NCBI GenBank assembly: GCA_013696965.1
Contig: JACCXN010000056.1
Coordinates: 1 to 64,000 of the forward strand
DNA: 64,000 nucleotides
From: Bacteroidota bacterium
GTDB lineage: Bacteria > Bacteroidota > Bacteroidia > JACCXN01
Direction of reading: 5' to 3'
This document shows positions 36,893 through 44,396 of the stretch, one piece after another. Below the pieces are notes generated by a model. That model searched no databases, had not been told where the DNA came from, and saw nothing but the letters and a program-made list of their open reading frames with translations. Every line of letters starts with the position of its first letter. Within the stretch, counting starts at the first letter, position 1. Position numbers and translations under genes: made by a program.

Positions 36893-37171
36893 TTAATGAT
36901 TTTCTTTCAACCATTCCTGCTCCAAGTCTCCTTGCCAGACTTCAAGTACTTTTTCTATGATGCTTTTTTGCTCCTCCATTGTTTTATCAAACATGGAAAT
37001 CAGTAAGGATTTTAATTGGCTATACTTGAATTTTTTTCCTTTTGGCCCGCCAAATTGATCAGCATAACCATCAGTGAAAATATAAATTTCATCTCCTTTT
37101 TTTAAAGGGATTGAATAAATTTTTTCATGCAATTCTTTTAGGCAACACGCTTTCTGCACTGTGTTTAACAT
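36893..37171 (-). pseudogene. Truncated copy of a SpoIIE-type phosphatase C-terminus
   Basis: A 92-codon frame. From IPLKKGDEIYIFTDGYADQF to WQGDLEQ it is almost identical to the end of the gene at 44397-46604, with only a few substitutions (for example D/K, M/L, I/M, V/A). It then departs (EWLKENH) and lacks the VDDICIVGVHI end, which closes the PP2C fold. The first 20 codons are unrelated. About 210 bp of near-identical DNA (36915-37128) lies in the opposite orientation to the parent. A non-functional partial duplicate. Confidence 0.85.
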
Positions 37172-37216
37172 TTTATTTGCTACTAAATTTTTTTCAAAGC
37201 AATAATTTTTTAAAAT

Positions 37217-37256
37217 AATAAATGGGTCGCTTACGATAAGTTAATGACCCTTTATT
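37217..37256 (+). terminator. Hairpin terminator
   Basis: A 12-bp stem with one bulge (aataaatgggtc with gaccctttattt) is followed by a T-run on the plus strand. It precedes the PorP/SprF gene and lies after the truncated phosphatase copy, so it may belong to a plus-strand transcript now interrupted. Confidence 0.6.
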
Positions 37257-37418
37257 TTTTCTTTATCGTGTTGGGATCTTTATGGCAGTTGAAAAGATAA
37301 TGGTTCAATTTGAAAGCTTTTTAATTTGATGAAATATATTAAGTTTGTGAGGAAATAAATTTTAGGTTCTTGATTTTTGTAAAACCTCAAAAAATCCTGA
37401 ATTCATTCTTAAAATAGT

Positions 37419-38381
37419 ATGAAAAGAATCCTTCTTATTTTATTTTTTTTCACAGCAACATCCTCCCTTGCCCAGGATCCTTTGCATATGCAGGCATATA
37501 GCAACCCTATAGTATTAAATCCTGCATTTAGCGGAGGGAGTGAAGGGCCTACATTATATTCTAACTACAGATACCAATGGCCTGGAGTTTCAGCTCCCTA
37601 TAAAACTTTTCGTCTTTCCATGGATATTCCTGTGGATAAAATGAACAACGGTTTTGGATTCTTTTTTGAAGACGATAGATCAGGGGATATACTAACTAAA
37701 AATGCATACCTGCTTTCTTATGGTTATTCCTTAAATTTAGGAGAGACTATCTCCATCAGGGCAGGTTTAAAAGGTGGGATTAGGCGTTCAAAACTAGATG
37801 TTAGTAAACTTACCTATGGAGATATGATTGATCCAAGAAGAGGATTTATCTATGAAACAAACAATCCAAATAATTCAATAAACACATATAAAACGTATGC
37901 TGATTTAGGTGCAGGGCTTTTATTAAGTGCGAATAAGTTTGATTTTGGATTTGCAATGGACCATTTAAACAGGCCTAACATAAGTCATTCCAATAGTAGT
38001 TCCCGGCTTGCGGTATTAGCAAGCTTTCATGGAAGCTATACTGCTGGATCAGAAAGGTTAAATGTGTCCCCTTATTTTATTTTCAAAAAACATCAGCAGT
38101 TTCAACACCTTATTTTAGGTACTTATTTTAATGTAAAAAAAGTATTTTGTGGTTTAGCCTATTATAGTCCTGGTAATTCAACAAATGGCGCTGTTGTTTG
38201 TGCAGGTTTAAATTTAAAATATGTAAGAATTGGTTATAGTTATGATATTATGTTCCTTTCATTTTTACCAAAACCCTTAGGAAGCCATGAAATGATGTTA
38301 TCGGTTTTTTTACCTGGTAAAAAAGAAAGGAAAAAATTAAGGGTAGCACATAATCCATTATATTCTCCAATGGCTTTTTGA
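37419..38381 (+). CDS. PorP/SprF-family outer-membrane protein (T9SS)
   Basis: A 320-residue outer-membrane beta barrel. Signal peptide ends near SLAQ (residue about 18). The start of the mature protein, DPLHMQAYSNPIVLNPAFSG, is the hallmark of the PorP/SprF family, which acts with the type IX secretion machinery and often pairs with individual T9SS cargo. Repeated amphipathic strands run to the C-terminus (GFAMDHLNRPNISHS; IRIGYSYDI-type ends). Its neighbour 765 bases upstream is a T9SS cargo protein, a plausible pair, although a phosphatase fragment lies between. Confidence 0.88.
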   Translation: MKRILLILFFFTATSSLAQDPLHMQAYSNPIVLNPAFSGGSEGPTLYSNYRYQWPGVSAPYKTFRLSMDIPVDKMNNGFGFFFEDDRSGDILTKNAYLLSYGYSLNLGETISIRAGLKGGIRRSKLDVSKLTYGDMIDPRRGFIYETNNPNNSINTYKTYADLGAGLLLSANKFDFGFAMDHLNRPNISHSNSSSRLAVLASFHGSYTAGSERLNVSPYFIFKKHQQFQHLILGTYFNVKKVFCGLAYYSPGNSTNGAVVCAGLNLKYVRIGYSYDIMFLSFLPKPLGSHEMMLSVFLPGKKERKKLRVAHNPLYSPMAF

Positions 38382-38550
38382 AAAATATTTTTTTTCAACT
38401 TTTTAAATCAAACCTTTAAATACCATAAGAGCACTCGTAATAGTTTGTGTTTTAATTTTCTTTGTCGTTTCTGTTAAAGGACAAAATACAAACCCAAACC
38501 CCAACTTTAAACCAGAGCTTGCAAAATCCTTAGGTGCAGATGATTATGGA

Positions 38551-38889
38551 ATGAAAAGTTATATATTGGTTATACTTAAAACAGGCACAAACAAAACTAC
38601 TGACAAAACTTTCATAGATAGTTGTTTTAATGGGCACATGACCAATATTGGACTTTTAGTAGAAAAAGGATTGCTTGTAGTGGCAGGGCCAATTGGAAAA
38701 AACGAGAATTCCTACCGTGGAATTTTTATTCTAAACGTAACAACTTTCGAAGATGCAAATGAACTTCTACAGACAGACCCAGCAATAAAAGAAAGGCTCC
38801 TGGAAGCAGAAATTTACAAATGGTATGGCTCGGCAGCACTTCCTGAATACCTTAAAGCTTCAGATGAAATATGGAAGCTTAAGCCATAA
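38551..38889 (+). CDS. YciI-like protein, probably with an upstream signal peptide
   Basis: A 112-residue YciI-like (dimeric alpha/beta barrel) domain: YILVILKTGTNKTT, FNGHMTNIGLLVEKGLLVVAGP and YRGIFILNVTTFEDANELLQ. The usual His of the family is at HMTNIG. The frame stays open upstream to 38407, and residues encoded from 38425 read as a signal peptide (RALVIVCVLIFFVVSVKGQN). No ATG, GTG or TTG precedes it; the codon at the expected start is ATA. Either translation starts at 38551, giving a cytosolic form, or an ATA start gives a secreted form, or the original start was lost. Confidence 0.75.
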   Translation: MKSYILVILKTGTNKTTDKTFIDSCFNGHMTNIGLLVEKGLLVVAGPIGKNENSYRGIFILNVTTFEDANELLQTDPAIKERLLEAEIYKWYGSAALPEYLKASDEIWKLKP

Positions 38890-38983
38890 AATAAATAAGT
38901 GCTAATTCATTAAAAAATAAACTCTACGCTTATTTTTTAATTTTTTTTAAAATATAAGGGCAAAAAACTAGTGCTGTTTATAG

Positions 38984-39029
38984 AAAAACCCAGACTATTT
39001 TCAAGTTTTTGAAAACCATCTGGGTTTTT
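38984..39029. terminator. Bidirectional hairpin terminator
   Basis: An 11-bp stem (aaaaacccaga with tctgggttttt) lies between the plus-strand YciI gene and the minus-strand VOC gene, with T-runs on both sides. Confidence 0.8.
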
Positions 39030-39069
39030 TATAGGTGATTTAATGACTTTGTAGAAAAAAAATATTTTT

Positions 39070-39549
39070 CTATTTATGCTCAGCAAACATGGCATCAGAG
39101 CGCTTTTGCATCTCTTCAAATGATACATCTTCAATATGAGTAGCAATAGTCCATTTATGTCCAAATGGATCAATTAAACTACCTGAACGGTCTCCATAAA
39201 ACTGATCCTTTACATCCATGTTATTATCTATTTTGGCACCGGCCTCTATGGCTTGCTTAAATACCTTATCAACATCTTCAACATATATACACAAAGCTAC
39301 AGGGGAACCTCCCAATGTTTCAGGACCTTTATTTCCCCAATCAGGAAATTCTTCTGCCAGCATTATCCTGGAATTGCCAATTTCAATTTCCGCATGGCCA
39401 ATTTTTCCATCTCCCATTGAAATACGTCCGATTTCCTTTGCTCCAAAGGCTTTTTTATAAAATTCAATTGCTTGTTCCGCTCCTTTTATATTTAAATAAG
39501 GGGTTACACTATGGTATCCTTCAGGAATTGGATTTGTATTTTTTGTCAT
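39070..39549 (-). CDS. VOC-family (glyoxalase/PhnB-like) protein
   Basis: A 159-residue protein of the vicinal-oxygen-chelate fold. It starts with YHSVTPYLNIKGAEQAIEFYKKAFGAKE, continues with GHAEIEIGNSRIMLAEEFP, then VEDVDKVFKQAIEAGAKI and RSGSLIDPFGHKWTIATH. This is the PhnB-like group used as a general annotation for small glyoxalase or antibiotic-resistance relatives. A metal-binding His/Glu set appears (GHAEIE, DPFGHKW). Substrate unknown. Convergent with the YciI gene. Confidence 0.85.
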   Translation of the reverse strand: MTKNTNPIPEGYHSVTPYLNIKGAEQAIEFYKKAFGAKEIGRISMGDGKIGHAEIEIGNSRIMLAEEFPDWGNKGPETLGGSPVALCIYVEDVDKVFKQAIEAGAKIDNNMDVKDQFYGDRSGSLIDPFGHKWTIATHIEDVSFEEMQKRSDAMFAEHK

Positions 39550-39766
39550 AATTGTATAAAGTTTTAAATATAATTTATTAATGCTTTTAACAAATATACA
39601 AAATTTGATATTTATTTATTTCATGTTTTTGATAGGATCCTGAATTGGAAATGTGATCAGCATTGCGTGAAGATTAAGAGAAAAAAGTAAAATGTGTCTA
39701 AGCAAAATATTACTGCTTTTCGAAATACTAACTCTTGTTTTTTTATACCATCCTAACTTTGAAAAA

Positions 39767-39812
39767 AAAGCAGGTTTTTAATTATTAGGATTAATAATTA
39801 AAAACCTGCTTT
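39767..39812 (-). terminator. Strong hairpin terminator
   Basis: A perfect 21-bp inverted repeat (39767-39787 with 39792-39812) around a 4-nt loop lies 50 bases after the stop of the minus-strand gene at 39863. Confidence 0.85.
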
Positions 39813-39862
39813 CTTAAATTCGAAATTTGTAATGCAAATAATAATCAGGGTATTATCCTTAA

Positions 39863-41059
39863 TTATTGCTTTATCATCTTTTGTAAATGACTATTGTTAT
39901 GATTGTAAACCCTTACAAAATATAAACCAGAAGATAGTTGTGAAATATCAATTGTTAAGGAGGTTAAGGTTTCCGAAATCACTTTTTTCCCCAATGAGTT
40001 TACGATCTCAACATGGGTGAATTCCTCTGAATTAACAAGTTTTATTTCATTGATAGCAGGATTAGGGTAAATGAAAAAAGCATTTTTATCAGTGACTTTA
40101 TTTGAGGTTTCAGTAATTAAGGAACCAGCTGATTCAATTGCAAAAAGCTCATTAATAGTTGATAAATAGGAATAATCAATATTACCATTGCTTATATTGA
40201 TAGAAATTAAATTCTCATTTCCTAATAAATCATAACCAATGGTAATAAAACGCTTGTTAAGTGTATCAAAACTTGTTGCTTGGGGATTATAATCATCCAA
40301 GTCAGAGGGTAAATAAGTTTTTATGATAGTTTCTGTTTCCAGTATTAAGTTTATTTCAACCAACTGTAAATCTCCTCCACCTAATGGTCTTGCCAAAGAA
40401 TACACCTTGCCATTGGCATTCTGAGGGCTAAAAATTTCTAGAGCTGGTGAAACATAGGAATAATCAACATTTCCGGAAGTGGTATTTATTGCAATTACAC
40501 TTTCATCATAATTTAAATCATATCCAATTGCAATAATTCGATTGTTTTGATGATCAAAACTGGTAGATTCAGGATTGTAATCATATAATTCAGTATCTAA
40601 GTACGTTTTAATTACAGTTTCTGCGCTTAAGGATAAATCAAATTCAATTAATTGTAAATCTCCATTCGTTAAATTTCTTGCAAGGGAATAAATTTTTCCG
40701 TTTCCATATACCAGGCTAAAAGGTTCAACATTAGGGGAATTGTATGAATAATCTATATTTCCGGTAGTTGTGTTTATAGAAATAATACTTTCATTACCCA
40801 ATAAATCATATCCAACCGTTAAAAATCGATTGTATTGAAAATCAAATGATGTTATTTCGGGATTATAATCATTGAGTTCTGCAGGTGTGTAAGTCTTAAT
40901 TAAAGATTCTGTTCCTGATGTCAAATTAATTTCAATAAGTTTCAAATCACCGCCTCCAAGCGGTCTTACTAATGAATAAATTGGAGAATTCTGAGCTGTA
41001 AGTACTGGAGTTAATATTGAAAAACTAAGTAATAAGAAAAGAGTAATTTTTGTTTTCAT
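39863..41059 (-). CDS. T9SS-secreted repeat protein
   Basis: A 398-residue secreted protein. The signal peptide ends near LTAQ (residue about 22). Three repeats of about 97 residues follow, each with the order YSLxRPLGGGDLQLxEI, IKTYxxxELxDYNP, SFDxxxNRxxxxGYDLLGNE, and IsGNIDYSY, a beta-propeller-like pattern. The last 75 residues are a T9SS type A sorting domain (FIYPNPAINEIKLVNSEEFT; LSSGLYFVRVYNHNN). The ATG at 41059 is the real start. A longer frame from 41089 begins in the shared leader. Upstream lie copies of a dispersed leader repeat. Function unknown. Confidence 0.85.
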   Translation of the reverse strand: MKTKITLFLLLSFSILTPVLTAQNSPIYSLVRPLGGGDLKLIEINLTSGTESLIKTYTPAELNDYNPEITSFDFQYNRFLTVGYDLLGNESIISINTTTGNIDYSYNSPNVEPFSLVYGNGKIYSLARNLTNGDLQLIEFDLSLSAETVIKTYLDTELYDYNPESTSFDHQNNRIIAIGYDLNYDESVIAINTTSGNVDYSYVSPALEIFSPQNANGKVYSLARPLGGGDLQLVEINLILETETIIKTYLPSDLDDYNPQATSFDTLNKRFITIGYDLLGNENLISINISNGNIDYSYLSTINELFAIESAGSLITETSNKVTDKNAFFIYPNPAINEIKLVNSEEFTHVEIVNSLGKKVISETLTSLTIDISQLSSGLYFVRVYNHNNSHLQKMIKQ

Positions 41060-41082
41060 ATGTATATAATTTGTTTTTTTAG

Positions 41083-41110
41083 TTGTCATCCCGATTTATC
41101 GGGACGACAA
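41083..41110. repeat. Hairpin near the start of a T9SS cargo gene
   Basis: An imperfect inverted repeat (ttgtc-a-tcccgat with atcggga-c-gacaa) lies 24-51 bases upstream of the start at 41059. On the transcript it could form a 5'-leader stem. A decayed version of the same tcccgat block lies at 33596. Confidence 0.6.
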
Positions 41111-41160
41111 GTTATCTTTATTATTGTTTGTGCACTGTTCGGTGCATGGCTATTTCATAT
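41111..41160 (+). repeat. Dispersed leader repeat, copy B1
   Basis: About 50 bp (gttatctttattatt, gtttgtgcactgttcggtgc, atggctatttcatat). It is nearly identical to copy B2 at 41195-41251 and similar to copy A at 33546-33595. It lies upstream of the minus-strand gene at 41059, in the same orientation relative to the gene as copy A is to its downstream start. Confidence 0.75.
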
Positions 41161-41194
41161 GTGTTTTTTTTTGTTTTTTAACTGTCATTTGGTA

Positions 41195-41251
41195 TAGCCA
41201 TGTTATCTTTATTAGTGTTTGTGCACTGTTCGGTGCATGGCTATTTCATAT
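41195..41251 (+). repeat. Dispersed leader repeat, copy B2
   Basis: A 57-bp copy with complete inverted ends (tagccatg and catggcta) and an inner inverted pair (gcac/gtgc). Matches B1 over about 50 bp almost base for base. The layout resembles a tiny non-autonomous element or a regulatory hairpin. Confidence 0.75.
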
Positions 41252-41324
41252 TATTTTGTTTTTACCTGTTTTCCCATTTCTAATGTACTTTTTTTGTTTG
41301 CCATTTTTTATTTTCCACTAATTA

Positions 41325-43697
41325 CTAAAAACTAAAATTCCAAGTTAAAGAAGGAAGTATTGGGAAAAGAGAAACTTGTATTGCCTTTACCTCAAGGTTT
41401 CCTTTAGAGATATCTCCTGCATTATCAAAATAAATAAAATAGGGATTGTACCTGTTATAAACATTAAAAACAGAAAAATTCCAACTCGAGCGGAACTTGC
41501 CTTCTCTTTTGGTGTTATAAGTAACAGAAACATCGGCTCTATGATAAGCAGGCATACGGAAAGAGTTGCGTGCGCCATATTCGCTAATAAGAAAACCATC
41601 AATAGTATAGCGGGTTACAGGAAGGGTGATTGCATTGCCTGTACCATAAATAAAAATGGCAGAAAAGGTCCATTTGGGATTTAAATCATAAATCAACACC
41701 ACTGACATATCATGTCTTCGGTCAAATTTTGCAAAAAACTCTTTGCCAGCATTTATTTCAGGGAAAATTCGGGTTGTGCGGGAAAGTGTATAACCAATCC
41801 AGCCATGTACCTTACCCTTTCTTTTTTTAATAAAAAATTCCGAACCGTAAGCTTGTCCATCACCAAATGTAAGTCCTTGATCAGGATTATCGAACATTCC
41901 GTTTTCCGGAAGATAGCCTTCTTTGTATTCTACCTGGTTTTTCATTTCCTTATAATAGAGTTCAACAGAAGTTTCAAAAGTATTGTCAAAGAAGTTTCTG
42001 AAATAGCCAATGGCGTACTGGGTGCCTAGTTGAGGGCTTACAAGTGAAGTACTAGGAACCCATATATCCGTAGGAAGGGAAACAGCAGACAAAGATGCCA
42101 TATGAATGTATTGGTAGTTCCTGGTATAAGAGGCCTTTATTGAAGAATTACGATTTAGAGCATATCTTAAAGAAAGTCGTGGTTCCGGTCCACCATGGTC
42201 AATTACTTTTTCTCCTGAATTATAGAAAATGGTATCAGTTGTTTCTCCACGATCATCTTTCACAAATCTGTTAAAAGGCCCAACCTGGCGAAAAAAGGAA
42301 TACCTTATTCCTGCATTCAAAGAAAGTTTATCGGTTATTGTAAATTCATCAGTAATGTAAATTGCAGCCTCATGGGCATATAAACGTGTAATACTTCCAG
42401 TATCAAAAATAACATCACCCTGTTTTGCAGTGGCATTGCTCGGAGTAAAGGTGTGGTAGTTGTAATTTGCACCGAATTTAACATTGTGGCGGATACTTGG
42501 AAACCAATTGAAATCAACTTTCCCATTCCAACTCCTGATTCCTGAAAATAATCTAAATTCAAAATCTGACTGCATGGCTTCAAATGCAAACTGATAATCG
42601 CTAAAAATAGCAGTTGCGTTCATGAATAATTTATCATTGAACAAATGGTTCCAACGTGCCGAAGCAGTTGAATTTCCCCAGGGAATATCAACATTAAAGC
42701 CGGCTTTTTTGTTTCGGTATGAGAAAACATCCCTGCCAAAGTATCCGCTAAGAAACAACCTGTCCTTATCGGAAATCCTGTAATTTACCTTCCCGTTTAA
42801 ATCATAAAAATAATAGCCTGAACCTTTAAAGGGAGAAGTATCTTTAATAAACTGTTTTGCCAGCACATCAATATAGGTTCTTCTGCCGGAGATAATAAAA
42901 GAAGAGGTGTCTTTTATTAAAGGCCCTTGAATAGTAAGCCTGGAGGAAATAAGGCCAAGGCCTCCATCAACCTGAAGTTTTTTACTGTTTCCCTCCTTCA
43001 TGGAAACGTCAATTACTGAGGCAAGTCTGCCACCATAATTTGCTGGCATTCCACCTTTAATGAGTTGAATGTTTTTAACAGCATCGGAATTGAATACTGA
43101 AAAAAATCCGAAAAGATGGGAAGCGTTGTAAACAACAGCTTCATCAAGCAGGATTAAATTTTGGTCAGGCCCTCCACCTCGAACGTAAAAGCCCGAATTG
43201 CCTTCCCCAGCTGATTGTATCCCGGGCAAAAGCTGCAATGCTTTCAGAATATCCACCTCTCCCATGAATGCTGGAAGAGTTTTTATTTGTTCCACATCCA
43301 TTTCTATTCGGCCCATTTCTGTGCTTTGAATATTTTTATCTTCTTTTTCACCAGTTATAACTACCTCTTTCCCCAAAATGGATTTGGGATTAAGTGCAAT
43401 ATTTATTCTTTTGTTCTCATTAAGTAGTATGGCCTGGGAATAATCCTGAAAACCAAGAAAGGATGCAATAAGGGTGTGTTCTCCTTTATCAAGGGTAATT
43501 GAATAAAAGCCATATTGATTGGAAGTAGCACCTTTTAAAATCTCCTTTACATATATATTGGCTCCGGTAAGAAATTCACCAGTATTATCATCTTTGACAT
43601 AACCACTGATTGTGAATTTGTTTTGAGCTAGGAGTGAGCTGGAAGCAAATAAAAAACAAGTAAGTAAAAAATATCTACCACTCAATAATATTCTCAC
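41325..43697 (-). CDS. TonB-dependent receptor
   Basis: A 790-residue outer-membrane transporter. Signal peptide ends near LLAQ (residue about 25). Residues 28-115 form a carboxypeptidase-regulatory-like domain (FTISGYVKDDNTGEFLTGAN; GEHTLIASFLGFQDYS). A plug domain follows (GEVDILKALQLLPGIQSAGE, GFYVRGGGPDQNLILLDEAV). The remainder is a 22-strand-type barrel ending in an aromatic residue (SLTWNFSF). The substrate cannot be told; no SusD partner is encoded nearby, so glycan import of the SusCD type is unlikely. The upstream spacer to the tRNA is AT-rich. Confidence 0.9.
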   Translation of the reverse strand: MRILLSGRYFLLTCFLFASSSLLAQNKFTISGYVKDDNTGEFLTGANIYVKEILKGATSNQYGFYSITLDKGEHTLIASFLGFQDYSQAILLNENKRINIALNPKSILGKEVVITGEKEDKNIQSTEMGRIEMDVEQIKTLPAFMGEVDILKALQLLPGIQSAGEGNSGFYVRGGGPDQNLILLDEAVVYNASHLFGFFSVFNSDAVKNIQLIKGGMPANYGGRLASVIDVSMKEGNSKKLQVDGGLGLISSRLTIQGPLIKDTSSFIISGRRTYIDVLAKQFIKDTSPFKGSGYYFYDLNGKVNYRISDKDRLFLSGYFGRDVFSYRNKKAGFNVDIPWGNSTASARWNHLFNDKLFMNATAIFSDYQFAFEAMQSDFEFRLFSGIRSWNGKVDFNWFPSIRHNVKFGANYNYHTFTPSNATAKQGDVIFDTGSITRLYAHEAAIYITDEFTITDKLSLNAGIRYSFFRQVGPFNRFVKDDRGETTDTIFYNSGEKVIDHGGPEPRLSLRYALNRNSSIKASYTRNYQYIHMASLSAVSLPTDIWVPSTSLVSPQLGTQYAIGYFRNFFDNTFETSVELYYKEMKNQVEYKEGYLPENGMFDNPDQGLTFGDGQAYGSEFFIKKRKGKVHGWIGYTLSRTTRIFPEINAGKEFFAKFDRRHDMSVVLIYDLNPKWTFSAIFIYGTGNAITLPVTRYTIDGFLISEYGARNSFRMPAYHRADVSVTYNTKREGKFRSSWNFSVFNVYNRYNPYFIYFDNAGDISKGNLEVKAIQVSLFPILPSLTWNFSF

Positions 43698-43806
43698 AAA
43701 TACAGTTTTATAAATGTTTTGTTTTAATAACTTTGCAAAGTTAATTTTTAAATATAATTAATATTCTATTGCGTTAAAGTTTTTAAAATCTTTAAAATAT
43801 CTATTT

Positions 43807-43880
43807 CGGGGTGTAGCGTAGCCCGGTATCGCGCCAGCCTGGGGGGCTGGAGGTCGTCAGTTCAAATCTGGCCATCCCGA
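43807..43880 (+). tRNA. tRNA-Pro(GGG)
   Basis: A complete cloverleaf. The 7-bp acceptor stem is cggggtg with catcccg, the anticodon stem is ccagc with gctgg, the loop is ctggggg giving anticodon GGG, and the T arm is gtcag-ttcaaat-ctggc. The discriminator is A and CCA is not encoded. It reads CCC and CCU proline codons. Its own terminator follows at 43883-43929. Confidence 0.93.
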
Positions 43881-43882
43881 CT

Positions 43883-43929
43883 AAAAAGAGGCCGTTCACA
43901 AAAGTAAAATTTTGAGACGGCCTCTTTTT
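43883..43929 (+). terminator. Terminator of the tRNA-Pro gene
   Basis: A 13-bp stem (aaaaagaggccgt with acggcctcttttt) starts 3 bases after the tRNA and is followed by a T-run. Confidence 0.88.
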
Positions 43930-44097
43930 TTATGGGTTATCGAGAAATTTTTATCCATTTATATTTCTTCAGCCAGGCATTTAAACCTTTTTCTTTTTTT
44001 GTATCAAATAGTTTTTAAAACGAACAAAAATACTTGAATACTATGATTTTATTATACCGAATTGCTAGTAATGCGAATCAAGGGTTGGATTTTTATA

Positions 44098-44200
44098 GTC
44101 CCGAAGGGACGAAATATTAATAGCCCCGACATTTCTGTCGGGGATTCATTCACCCTGATTACATCGGGGATTACCAATATTACACTCCTACGGAGTGTAA
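44098..44200. repeat. Cluster of three short palindromes
   Basis: Three hairpins lie in a row in spacer DNA: gtcccgaagggac (44098-44110), ccccgac-gtcgggg (44124-44143), and ttacactcc-ggagtgtaa (44180-44200). Such GC-rich palindromes separated by AT-rich DNA resemble the small REP-like elements dispersed in many Bacteroidota genomes. Confidence 0.7.
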
Positions 44201-44396
44201 TAAGAACAATAATTCAACTCTTGATGAGCATTAGTACTTAATAATGCTAATTAATAATTCTACTATTTTTAAAAATGAATAAGGAAATAGGAGTGTTTTT
44301 CTTGAATTGCATAGACAATCCAACTTTTTTCCATAAAGATTTTCTTTGTAATGAAAATAAATTTTAATTTGGCACTATGGTATTTTTTAATAAATC

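Noticed and set aside
33026-37305. Shared 17-bp agttgaaaagataatgg at 33029 and 37285 as attachment-site repeats
   Set aside because: Too short and AT-rich, no integrase or other mobile gene lies between, and the enclosed genes do not look like an element.
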